A stretch of 13,739 nt of DNA from Bacteroidota bacterium (GTDB lineage Bacteria > Bacteroidota > Bacteroidia > Chitinophagales > LD1), in the NCBI GenBank assembly GCA_018267355.1, contig JAFDYP010000053.1, positions 1 through 13,739 on the forward strand, read 5' to 3'. Each line of letters starts with the position of its first letter. The stretch's first letter is position 1. Position numbers and translations under genes: made by a program. The notes under the pieces were generated by a model. That model had not been told where the DNA came from. It made no database searches and saw nothing but the letters and a program-made list of their open reading frames with translations. Below are positions 1-7,600 of this stretch, piece after piece.

Positions 1-458
1 AGAGTACTATCAAAGCCATAGAGCTGGATGGCAAGCAACTGGAAGAAGCATTTGCACCGATGTCGGTCACCATCTTGCTCAATGACGATATAGATATCAG
101 CCGTGGCGATATGATCGTGCGTGACAATAACAAACCACAGATAGAGCAGGATATAGAGGCCATGATCTGCTGGCTGGGAGACCAGCCGCTCCGGCCTAAC
201 GGCAAGTATGCCCTCAAGCACACCACACGCGATGCCCGGGCAGTGATCAAGGATATCAAGTACAAACTCGACATCGGCTCGCTGCACCGTATCACGGAGA
301 ATCCTGAAATAGCTGCCAATGACATAGGCCGTATCAGCATACGTACTACAGCACCGCTCATGTATGACCCCTATACGCGTAATCGCGAGACCGGGTCATT
401 CATACTCATAGACGAAGGCACCAATGTGACCGTAGGTGCCGGTATCATACTGGATTGA
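1..458 (+). CDS. cysN: Sulfate adenylyltransferase subunit 1 (CysN), C-terminal fragment
   Basis: Only the C-terminal part is present. The reading frame is open from base 3 and the true start lies upstream of the window. CysN is the GTPase subunit of ATP sulfurylase; with CysD it makes adenosine 5'-phosphosulfate (APS) from sulfate and ATP in the cytoplasm. The visible part corresponds to the EF-Tu-like beta-barrel domains that follow the G domain. Recognisable family stretches are ELDGKQLEEAFAPMSVT, DIDISRGDMIV and ALKHTTRDARAVI. The GTP-binding motifs are off the window. The protein stops at TGA 456-458 shortly after GRISIRTTAPLMYDPY, so no APS kinase (CysC) domain is fused downstream. A rhodanese gene follows 34 bp later on the same strand, which suits a sulfur-metabolism operon. 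The family call is confident; the operon is inferred from spacing. Confidence 0.93.
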   Translation, partial: STIKAIELDGKQLEEAFAPMSVTILLNDDIDISRGDMIVRDNNKPQIEQDIEAMICWLGDQPLRPNGKYALKHTTRDARAVIKDIKYKLDIGSLHRITENPEIAANDIGRISIRTTAPLMYDPYTRNRETGSFILIDEGTNVTVGAGIILD

Positions 459-468
459 TTTCATTTTG

Positions 469-476
469 TATCTTTA
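469..476 (+). promoter_or_regulatory. Possible -7 element upstream of the rhodanese gene
   Basis: TATCTTTA matches the Bacteroidota -7 consensus TAnnTTTG at 7 of 8 positions and ends 16 bp before the rhodanese ATG. I see no convincing TTG -33 element at the usual 17-23 bp upstream, so this may only be chance in an AT-rich gap. If real, it would be an internal promoter allowing the rhodanese to be expressed apart from cysN. Confidence 0.25.
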
Positions 477-492
477 GATAAATACTACTACC

Positions 493-807
493 ATGAAAGA
501 AAAATCAGTATCAGAACTGAAAGCCATGATGGATGGAGGCGAAGACTTTCAACTGATCGATGTACGCGAGCCACACGAGGCTGAGATCTGCCAGATAGGT
601 GGCATACTCATCCCTATGAATACGATCCCGGATCACATAGACGAGATAGCAAAGGATAAACCTGTGGTGATCCACTGCCGCAGTGGTGCCCGTAGCGGCC
701 GCATAGTAGAGTATCTGGAGTCCCAGGGTTTTGACAATCTCTACAATCTCAAAGGAGGCATCCTGGCCTGGGCCGACGAGATAGACCCGGAGATGGCCAA
801 GTACTAG
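493..807 (+). CDS. Single-domain rhodanese-like sulfurtransferase
   Basis: A 104-residue protein made of one rhodanese domain, the usual size for the GlpE/PspE-like single-domain group. Landmarks are LIDVREPHEAEICQIGG (about residues 21-37), where rhodaneses carry the conserved D-R-E pattern, and the active-site loop HCRSGARSGR with catalytic Cys62, followed by GFDNLYNLKGGILAW. The six-residue loop CRSGAR is the length expected for sulfurtransferases rather than the longer loop of Cdc25/arsenate reductases. There is no signal peptide, so it should be cytoplasmic. The enzyme would form a persulfide on Cys62 and pass sulfane sulfur to an acceptor that cannot be named from sequence. It lies 34 bp after cysN, so a role linked to sulfur assimilation is plausible. 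The start ATG is the only reasonable one and has no strong Shine-Dalgarno sequence. Confidence 0.93.
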   Translation: MKEKSVSELKAMMDGGEDFQLIDVREPHEAEICQIGGILIPMNTIPDHIDEIAKDKPVVIHCRSGARSGRIVEYLESQGFDNLYNLKGGILAWADEIDPEMAKY

Positions 808-864
808 ATGCTACTCATCCTGCATAGAGCTCCTTGTTGTAGATTAAAATAGCCTTTTGATAGA

Positions 865-885
865 TTGACCCGTGTTTCGGGTTAA
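865..885 (+). other. Small hairpin in the gap between the rhodanese and redoxin genes
   Basis: TTGACCCG (865-872), loop TGTTT, then CGGGTTAA (878-885) pair over eight positions with one G-U wobble. No run of T follows, so it is not a classic intrinsic terminator. It could end the cysN-rhodanese transcript inefficiently or lie in the leader of the next unit. The rest of the 110-bp gap shows nothing else I recognise. Confidence 0.35.
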
Positions 886-917
886 ACTAATCCGTAATAT
901 TATCGTCATACCAGAGG

Positions 918-1439
918 ATGCGGATAATGCAAAGGATATTTATGGCTGTGCTGCTATGCCTGTCTGCGCGGCAAGCAGGGGCGCAGGCACACGATAGTAT
1001 CCGGGTTTATATATTCCTGGCGGAGACCTGCCCTATCTGCCGCAGTACTAGCATAGAGATGAAGAATCTCTACAGCGGCTATCATGACAAGGGTATTGCC
1101 TTCACCGGGGTTTTCCCGTCTGCAAAGATGAGTACTGACCAGACACGCGCTGATTTTGCAAAGAAGTATAGCATCCCTTATCCTTTGCAAGGTGATGCCG
1201 GGCAGCGGCTCACAAAGAAATATAATGCTACCATCACGCCCGAGATAGTAGTCGTGAGGATCAAGGATGACAAGGTGCTCTACCGCGGCAAGGTGGACAA
1301 TAGCTACGAGGCGATAGGCCGCAGGAGAGAGGTGGTCACGGAGCACTACCTGCATGATGCACTGGAGAGCATCCTGCACGGCAAAAAGATAGGAACAACT
1401 AAGACAGAGCCAGTAGGCTGCTTTATAGAAAAAACATAA
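918..1439 (+). CDS. Exported thioredoxin-like (redoxin) protein with CPIC motif
   Basis: A 173-residue protein with a Sec signal peptide (hydrophobic stretch about residues 7-17, likely cleavage after AGAQA near 24; no lipobox). The mature part is a thioredoxin fold. It has beta-strand VYIFLAET, the redox motif C38-P-I-C41, a Cys-proximal helix, and TITPEIVVV carrying the cis-proline (Pro108). The segment PSAKMSTDQTRADFAKKY resembles the TlpA/AhpC-type redoxin insertion. Near the C-terminus GCFIEK supplies a third cysteine (Cys168). I recall a comparable GC(x)I tail in redoxins found beside cytochrome c-like proteins in other phyla (from memory, not checked). It should act in the periplasm as a thiol reductant, disulfide exchanger or metallochaperone. 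The next gene begins 9 bp after its stop, so the two are almost certainly co-transcribed. An alternative start is the ATG at 927; 918 is preferred because AGAGG lies just upstream. Confidence 0.85.
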   Translation: MRIMQRIFMAVLLCLSARQAGAQAHDSIRVYIFLAETCPICRSTSIEMKNLYSGYHDKGIAFTGVFPSAKMSTDQTRADFAKKYSIPYPLQGDAGQRLTKKYNATITPEIVVVRIKDDKVLYRGKVDNSYEAIGRRREVVTEHYLHDALESILHGKKIGTTKTEPVGCFIEKT

Positions 1440-1448
1440 ACTCCCGAT

Positions 1449-3038
1449 ATGATAAAAGGTTTTCTCACCACCATGATGGTAGCAGGGCTCACCGTAGCCA
1501 TCGCTCAGACCTCCTCGGTCAACTATAGCGAGCACATAGCGCCCATCATTTACAGCCATTGTACTGCCTGCCACCGTGCCGGAGAGATAGCGCCGTTTCC
1601 GCTCACCAGCTATGCAGAGGTGGCGGCCTATGCGCAGAGCATCCAGCATGCCACGAGCATACAGTATATGCCACCGTGGAAGGCCGACCCCACCTACCAG
1701 CACTACCTGAAGGAAAACTACCTCAGCGCTGCTCAGATACAGCAGATCAGTGACTGGGTCAGCGCCGGTACACCACAGGGCGATCCTGCCCTGGAGCCGC
1801 CGCTGCCTGTATTCCCTACAGGATCGCAGATAGGCATGCCTGATACCGTCATAGCTTTTCATCAGGCCTACACGCACGTAGGCAATAATACAGACGAGTA
1901 CCGCTACTTCGCTATCCCTACCGGCCTCACGCAGGACCGCGACCTGATAGCGCTCGAGGTGCGCCCCGGCAATAAATCTATCGTGCACCATGTGCTCTTC
2001 TGGGAGGATACCACTGGACAGTCCGCAGCAGCAGATTCCGCAGCACCGGGCTACGGCTGGACCGGCAATCTCAACTCTATCTTTAGCCAGATAGACAATC
2101 AGCTGCCTAGCTATGTACCCGGTCAGAAGACGACAGTGCTCAGCAATGGTATGGCCTATCGCCTGCATGCAGGTGGCTACCTCAAGGCGCAGTTTCACTA
2201 TGCCCCTATCGCTACTGATGAGACAGACTCTTCCTCTTTCAATCTATTCTTTGCACATCAGCCTGCCACGCGCTATGTCAAGAGCCATGTGATGGTGCCG
2301 CTGCCGGGCGTATTGATCAACGGTCCTTTTATCATCCCGGCCAATCAAGTCAAGGAGTTTCATGGTACCTACACCATGCCTGAAGACGCGAGTATGCTCT
2401 CTACCATGCCGCATATGCACAAGCTTGGTACGCATTGGTATGTCTTTGCCATCAAGCCTACAGGCGATACAGTGCCGCTCATCAAGATCAACTCGTGGGA
2501 CTTCAACTGGCAGGGCAATTTCGATTTCAAAAATCTCATACACCTGCCGCAGGGCACTGTGATACATGCTCTCGCCGGCTATGACAATACCACCAATAAC
2601 GTAAACAATCCGTATAGCCCTCCGCGGCAGATAGGCTGGGGCGAGAATACCAGCGATGAGATGTACTACCTGCCTCTGCAGTGGGTCAGCTACCGTAGCG
2701 GCGATGAGAATCTCGTACTCGATAGCACGGGTACAGTCGCTACAGGCATCTCAGACCCCCATATCTCCTATATAGGAGACAAGCTCTACCCCGTAGCGCC
2801 AAATCCTGCCAGTGGCAAAGTAAAGATCGGCTTTACCCTCGGCAATAGCGGCATGACCAGCCTCAGGCTCTATGACCTGCAGGGGCGTACCGTGTCTACG
2901 CTGGCAGATAACAAATACTACATGGAGGGCTGGCACCAGGCCGATCTCGATCTCAGCAGCCTGGCCAGTGGGGAGTATGTGCTGTCACTACAGGCACATG
3001 ACAAGACCTACCAGCAGCGTGTAGTCGTAGCGAGATAG
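1449..3038 (+). CDS. Secreted cytochrome c / PHM-like copper monooxygenase fusion with T9SS tail
   Basis: A 529-residue exported protein in four parts. (1) A signal peptide of about 20 residues ending AIAQ. (2) A c-type haem segment (about 24-110): C38-T-A-C41-H42 is the CxxCH attachment site, and Met74 in YMPPW is a good axial ligand. (3) A module (about 125-425) resembling the copper type II ascorbate-dependent monooxygenases (peptidylglycine alpha-hydroxylating monooxygenase, PHM). H180-H181 in VHHVLFW and H250 in QFHY match the CuH ligands, H322-M-H324 in PHMHKLG the two CuM histidines, and Met405 in TSDEM the CuM methionine. (4) A type A T9SS sorting domain (about 447-529) with YPVAPNPASG and a LRLYDLQGR segment. 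It should be oxidative, using Cu with haem as an electron relay, and be released or held at the cell surface. The substrate is unknown. The module assignment is by motif comparison from memory of PHM, not by a search. It is translated 9 bp after the redoxin. Confidence 0.85.
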   Translation: MIKGFLTTMMVAGLTVAIAQTSSVNYSEHIAPIIYSHCTACHRAGEIAPFPLTSYAEVAAYAQSIQHATSIQYMPPWKADPTYQHYLKENYLSAAQIQQISDWVSAGTPQGDPALEPPLPVFPTGSQIGMPDTVIAFHQAYTHVGNNTDEYRYFAIPTGLTQDRDLIALEVRPGNKSIVHHVLFWEDTTGQSAAADSAAPGYGWTGNLNSIFSQIDNQLPSYVPGQKTTVLSNGMAYRLHAGGYLKAQFHYAPIATDETDSSSFNLFFAHQPATRYVKSHVMVPLPGVLINGPFIIPANQVKEFHGTYTMPEDASMLSTMPHMHKLGTHWYVFAIKPTGDTVPLIKINSWDFNWQGNFDFKNLIHLPQGTVIHALAGYDNTTNNVNNPYSPPRQIGWGENTSDEMYYLPLQWVSYRSGDENLVLDSTGTVATGISDPHISYIGDKLYPVAPNPASGKVKIGFTLGNSGMTSLRLYDLQGRTVSTLADNKYYMEGWHQADLDLSSLASGEYVLSLQAHDKTYQQRVVVAR

Positions 3039-3044
3039 AAGATT

Positions 3045-3076
3045 ATAAGCATCATATCAGTACAGCGCTTGCTTAT
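3045..3076. terminator. Weak inverted repeat between convergent genes
   Basis: ATAAGCA (3045-3051) and TGCTTAT (3070-3076) are inverted copies with an 18-nt loop, in the 37-bp gap between two convergent genes and touching the stop codon of the minus-strand gene. There is no GC-rich stem or clean T tract, so termination activity is only suggested by position. Confidence 0.2.
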
Positions 3077-4518
3077 TACTTCTTCTTTTTATCCCTCAGA
3101 GATCTCTCTACCCAGTAGCCTACATCTATCTGACTATCGGTCACGGCTAGTTTCCCGGCTTTGACAGCCTGCTGCAGTTTGAGCATGGCATCTTTGCGCG
3201 AGAGTGCCGGCGCATTGGCTATAGCATACGCATGGCTGAAAAATAGCTCCAGCTCCGGCAGGGCCATCTTCTTGCGCTTCATCCATAGCTTAGATGATTT
3301 GATCAGGTATATCGCCACATCGTAGTGCCCCATATCGATCTGCGCTATCACCATCAGGGGCCTGATGTATGGCTGCAGGTCTGCCCTGATATCTTTGGTC
3401 GTCGCTAGCGCATCCAGTTTTTCATAGCCTTCTTTGCTCCGGCCGGCATGCACTAGGGGTATAGCCCACTCCCATAGTACATCAAACCGCTCCTGCGCGG
3501 GCATCTCGTACTTGGTCAGGTAGGTTCGTTCACCCCAGACGCAGGCCTCTTCATACTTGCCCGTCTTGCGGGCTATGTAGCACCTCAGGTGTGTCATGTG
3601 ATACTGCGCTCTCAGCGTGCTGCTCTGATCCAGGTATCTCAGCGGGGTGCGCAGATCTGTCTCCAGCTGCACCAGCATAGAGAGGGCGCGCTCATAGTTG
3701 CCCTGCATACAGTCTTGCACTGCAGAGTTGATCCGCATAGAGATATAGCCGCTGGCATGTATATCCCTCATAGCCGGGTGAAGCGTCAGAAACTCTCTGA
3801 ATGCATCCTCGGTCTTCTGTAGGTTCTGCATGTCATTGAGCTGTGCATAGGTCCTTTTATGGATGTCATACCAGTGTGACTTAGCTTGTATGCTCTTCAG
3901 TCCCTCTGCCTTTTTTTTCAGCATCGGGTGTTTCAGCATTTCTTTCAGTTCTTCATCTTTGTCGCCCGCATTTATTATGCTGTAGTTGGCCGAGCTGAGC
4001 TCCCACAGGTCAGATGCCTCCTCATATGCAGCCACTATCTGTCTTCTTTCGGTCTCTGTAGCCTTCACCTCATCGTATCGCAGCAGCGCCCACAGGCAGG
4101 TGCGCTTCAGGCTATATGCATAGAGCACAAACCCATAATGCTCCAGGTAGGTAGCCTCTTTTATTATTTTGTCTACTGCCACCAGCGCATCATCATGCAT
4201 GCCATGATCCGCCAGTATCTTGGCGTCCTGGAGGTCTTTGAGCAGACGGGTATGTTTCCAGTCCGGATCATCAAAGCTGCGCAGGCTTTTGAGCAGCATT
4301 TTATCCAGGTAATATTTATCGTCAGCCAGTTGCTTGGGCTGTATGTTTAGTTTTTTGCAGAGCGTCTTGGCATCATAGTTCTGCTCACCCTCCAGCATGT
4401 GAAATAGCTTCAGGTACTGCCTGTCACTGCGAGAGTCACCTACAGAGGAGAGGAAATGCTTGCGCTCAGCCGCATTTAGCGAGCGGATCAGTCGTACGAG
4501 GTAATCCTTTTTAGGCAC
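3076..4518 (-). CDS. Uncharacterised all-helical (TPR-like) Bacteroidota protein
   Basis: A 480-residue soluble protein that I do not recognise beyond a general type of large hypothetical helical protein seen in Bacteroidota. There is no signal peptide or membrane segment, so it is likely cytoplasmic. It reads as successive amphipathic helices with aromatic/small residue spacing, such as DALVAVDKIIKEATYLEHYG, NYERALSMLVQLE and KYEEACVWGERTYL, which suggests a tetratricopeptide-like solenoid used for protein contacts. The N-terminus (DYLVRLIRSLNAAERKHFL) may be a separate small domain, and the protein ends in a run of four lysines. Translation starts at GTG (4516-4518): an in-frame TGA lies two codons upstream and the next internal Met is well inside the conserved-looking N-terminus. 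It is transcribed alone, divergent from the large collagen-like gene. No function is assigned. Confidence 0.75.
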   Translation of the reverse strand: MPKKDYLVRLIRSLNAAERKHFLSSVGDSRSDRQYLKLFHMLEGEQNYDAKTLCKKLNIQPKQLADDKYYLDKMLLKSLRSFDDPDWKHTRLLKDLQDAKILADHGMHDDALVAVDKIIKEATYLEHYGFVLYAYSLKRTCLWALLRYDEVKATETERRQIVAAYEEASDLWELSSANYSIINAGDKDEELKEMLKHPMLKKKAEGLKSIQAKSHWYDIHKRTYAQLNDMQNLQKTEDAFREFLTLHPAMRDIHASGYISMRINSAVQDCMQGNYERALSMLVQLETDLRTPLRYLDQSSTLRAQYHMTHLRCYIARKTGKYEEACVWGERTYLTKYEMPAQERFDVLWEWAIPLVHAGRSKEGYEKLDALATTKDIRADLQPYIRPLMVIAQIDMGHYDVAIYLIKSSKLWMKRKKMALPELELFFSHAYAIANAPALSRKDAMLKLQQAVKAGKLAVTDSQIDVGYWVERSLRDKKKK

Positions 4519-4620
4519 TCTTCATGTTTACACGAAAATTAATGCAAAATCTGTAATTCACTATTGCCCGCATTCCGATAATAGACCCCATTTGTCGCAC
4601 GCCGCACTTTGCCGCTTGCC

Positions 4621-4628
4621 TAGTTTTG
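4621..4628 (+). promoter_or_regulatory. Likely -7 promoter element for the collagen-like gene
   Basis: TAGTTTTG is an exact match to the Bacteroidota -7 consensus TAnnTTTG, 43 bp before the start codon. The nearest good TTTG (4591-4594) lies 26 bp upstream, a little farther than the usual 17-23 bp. The start region (CCCACCACCGATG) has no Shine-Dalgarno sequence, which is normal in this phylum. The remaining part of the 153-bp gap between the divergent genes (4519-4671) shows no other clear element. Confidence 0.5.
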
Positions 4629-4671
4629 CCGGTATACATAAACCAGATTTTACCATCACAACCCACCACCG

Positions 4672-7600
4672 ATGATCCACCTCAGATCCATCCTTTGCAC
4701 CGTGATATTAGTATTGTCCATGATGGCTGCGGCCCAGTCGCCTCAGGGCATCAGCTACCAGGCTGTAGCCCGTGATGCACAGGGTTCGCCACTGATCAGT
4801 ACGCAGATCGCGATACGATTCACCATACATGATGTATCACCCACGGGCAACATTGTTTTTCAGGAGATACATCATCAGGCCACTAATGCCTTTGGCTTAT
4901 TCAATACCGTGATAGGTAGCAGCGGCTCCGGCGGCCTGGCCCAGCTGGCCAATGTCAACTGGGGCACGGGCGCAAAATACCTGCAGGTGGAGGTAGACGT
5001 CACCGGCGGCACTAACTATACAGATATGGGTACACAGCAGCTGATGAGTGTGCCCTATGCACTCTTTGCAGGCAATGCCGGCAGCTCTGCCACAGGCCCC
5101 ACAGGGGCTCAGGGTGCTACCGGTCCTACGGGAGCTATAGGTGCACAGGGTGCTACAGGTCCTACAGGCGCTACAGGTGCGAATGGTGTAAACGGAGCTG
5201 CAGGTATACAAGGCCCTACGGGCAATGACGGTGCTACCGGCCCACAAGGTCTCACAGGTCCTACAGGTGCCCCAGGCACGAATGGTGTAGATGGAGCTAC
5301 CGGTGCCCAAGGCCCTACTGGCAATGACGGCGCGACAGGTGCTCAAGGCATCACTGGTGCTACGGGTGCAGCAGGCTCTGATGGTCTCACCGGCCCTACG
5401 GGCAATGACGGTGCTACTGGCCCACAAGGTGCCACTGGTCCTACAGGTGCCGCAGGCGCTAACGGTGCAGCTGGTGCAACAGGCGCACAAGGTCCTACGG
5501 GAAATAACGGCGCCACCGGAGCGCAAGGTGTCACTGGTGCTACGGGTGCTACAGGCGCGAATGGTGTAAATGGAGCCACAGGTCCGCAAGGTCCCACAGG
5601 TAATGACGGCGCTACAGGTCCACAAGGTCTAACAGGTCCTACGGGTGCTACAGGCGCACAAGGTATAATAGGTCCTACAGGACCAGCAGGCACGAATGGT
5701 ATAGATGGAGCCACAGGTCCGCAAGGCCCTACAGGCAATGACGGTGCCACAGGCCCGCAAGGTATCACTGGCCTTACAGGTGCAGCAGGCACGAATGGCG
5801 CAGACGGAGCTACGGGTCCGCAAGGCCCTACGGGCAATGATGGTGCTACAGGAGTGCAAGGTGCAACAGGTGTCACAGGCCCTACTGGTACCGCAGGCGC
5901 TAACGGTGCAGCTGGTGCAACAGGTGTCACAGGCCCTACCGGTGCCGCAGGCATGAACGGTGTAGACGGAGTAACAGGTGCACAAGGTCCTACGGGAAAT
6001 AACGGTGCCACAGGCCCGCAAGGAATCACTGGCCCTACTGGTACTACAGGCGCTGATGGAGTAGATGGCATGACGGGTGCACAAGGTCCTACAGGTAATG
6101 ACGGCGCTACCGGCGCTGATGGCGTGACTGGCCCCACAGGTCCTGCAGGTGCAGTGGGTTTGGATGGGGCTACAGGTCCGACCGGTCCTGCCGGTACCAG
6201 GGGTACAGATGGCAATACTGGTCCTACTGGCTTCACAGGTGCTACAGGTATACCGGGCGCCACCGGTGCCATGGGGCAGGCCGGCGCTCAGGGTGCTCCG
6301 GGACCTACCGGTGCCACGGGCCCTGCAGGCCCTGCGGGCGCAGATGGTGCCACCGGCCCGATAGGTGCTACCGGTGCCGATGGCAACAACGGTCTAAACG
6401 GCAATACCGGTCCTACCGGCCCGACTGGTAGCAATGGAGTCAATGGAGCCACCGGCGCTACCGGTCCCGCAGGTACGGGGCTGAATAACCGTGGTAGCTG
6501 GGTAGCAGGTACTACCTATGATCCGGGAGATTATGTTTTCGCACCATCACTGGCTGACACTACTGTCAACTCGATGTGGATCGTACAGGGCGGTTCTTTT
6601 ATATCCGGCTCGGAGCCTGGTACTGATCCCTCGCATTGGGTAGAGTTTCAGGCGCCGCAAGGACCGCAGGGCGCTACTGGTGCTACAGGCATGCTGCCTG
6701 CCGGTACAGCAGCAGGCAATACCCCATACTGGGACGGTAGCCAGTGGGTAGTGAGCAGCAGCAATATATACAACAACGGAGGCAATGTAGGGATAGGTCA
6801 ATCCAGCCCTGCCGCCAATCTGCATGTGGCAGGCGAAGGCCGCTTCGAGTCAGCAGATGGTACGATCCGTATCACACCCACCGGGTGGCGCAATCCTACC
6901 CGCGCTACGCTGAAGATCCAATCTAAAAATGATACGCCATCTGAGATAGACCTCGGTCATACAGAGTCGGGTGTAGAATACGGCTGGCAGGTCAGCGCGC
7001 GTGGCTCCGGTGAGAGCCGCAAGCTCTACATAGCTAGCCGCAGCGACCTTGCATTCACACAGGTGCTCACGCTGCAGCATGCAGACGGCTACATAGGTCT
7101 GAGCAATATCAATCCGGTAGAGCGGCTCGATGTAGCAGGCGCTATCCACCTCGGTACGACCGGCAATACCAACAATGGTACGATACGATACACAGGTACT
7201 GACTTTGAGGGTCGCGTGGGCGGCACATGGCGCTCGCTCACACATAGTGGCAGTGACAGCTCCGGCACACTCGATCAGGCATACGATTTTGGCGGTGTCG
7301 GCGCCGGGCGCACCATCACTGCAGATGCAGGCGCTGTGTATATCAATGGTACGGACGGACTGATGGTGACCGGTATCGTAGATAGCGGCACAGCGCAGAG
7401 CATCCCGATCGGTCAGAGCTCTATGTTCTATTCTGCCCGCCGGGCTGCATTGAGATCAGGTTCTTTTCACAATAGCTATGGCGAGATCTATGAAAACCAG
7501 ATGGGCCGCTACTCGCTGGCAGCGGGCTGGGATGCGCTGGCCTCCGGAGACTATGCAGTCTCGCTCGGCTATGCAAACCGCGCCTATGGAGACGCATCAT

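Noticed and set aside
954..2198. Long minus-strand open frame (414 codons) opposite the redoxin and haem-copper genes
   Set aside because: It is cysteine- and arginine-rich with no family motif, overlaps two genes with clear domains, and is a by-product of their codon use.
4519..4526. Upstream ATG (minus strand) as the start of the helical protein at 3076-4518
   Set aside because: That ATG is in another frame and reaches a stop after four codons. An in-frame TGA sits two codons before the GTG, which leaves GTG as the start.
5343..6272. Minus-strand frame with [13 protein letters not shown] repeats opposite the collagen region
   Set aside because: The reverse complement of Gly-X-Thr/Pro codons automatically reads as Pro/Val/Ala repeats. 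It has no start context, signal or promoter.
5095..6471. Periodic repeats as a possible CRISPR array
   Set aside because: The units are 9-bp coding steps without unique spacers and the reading frame is maintained throughout.
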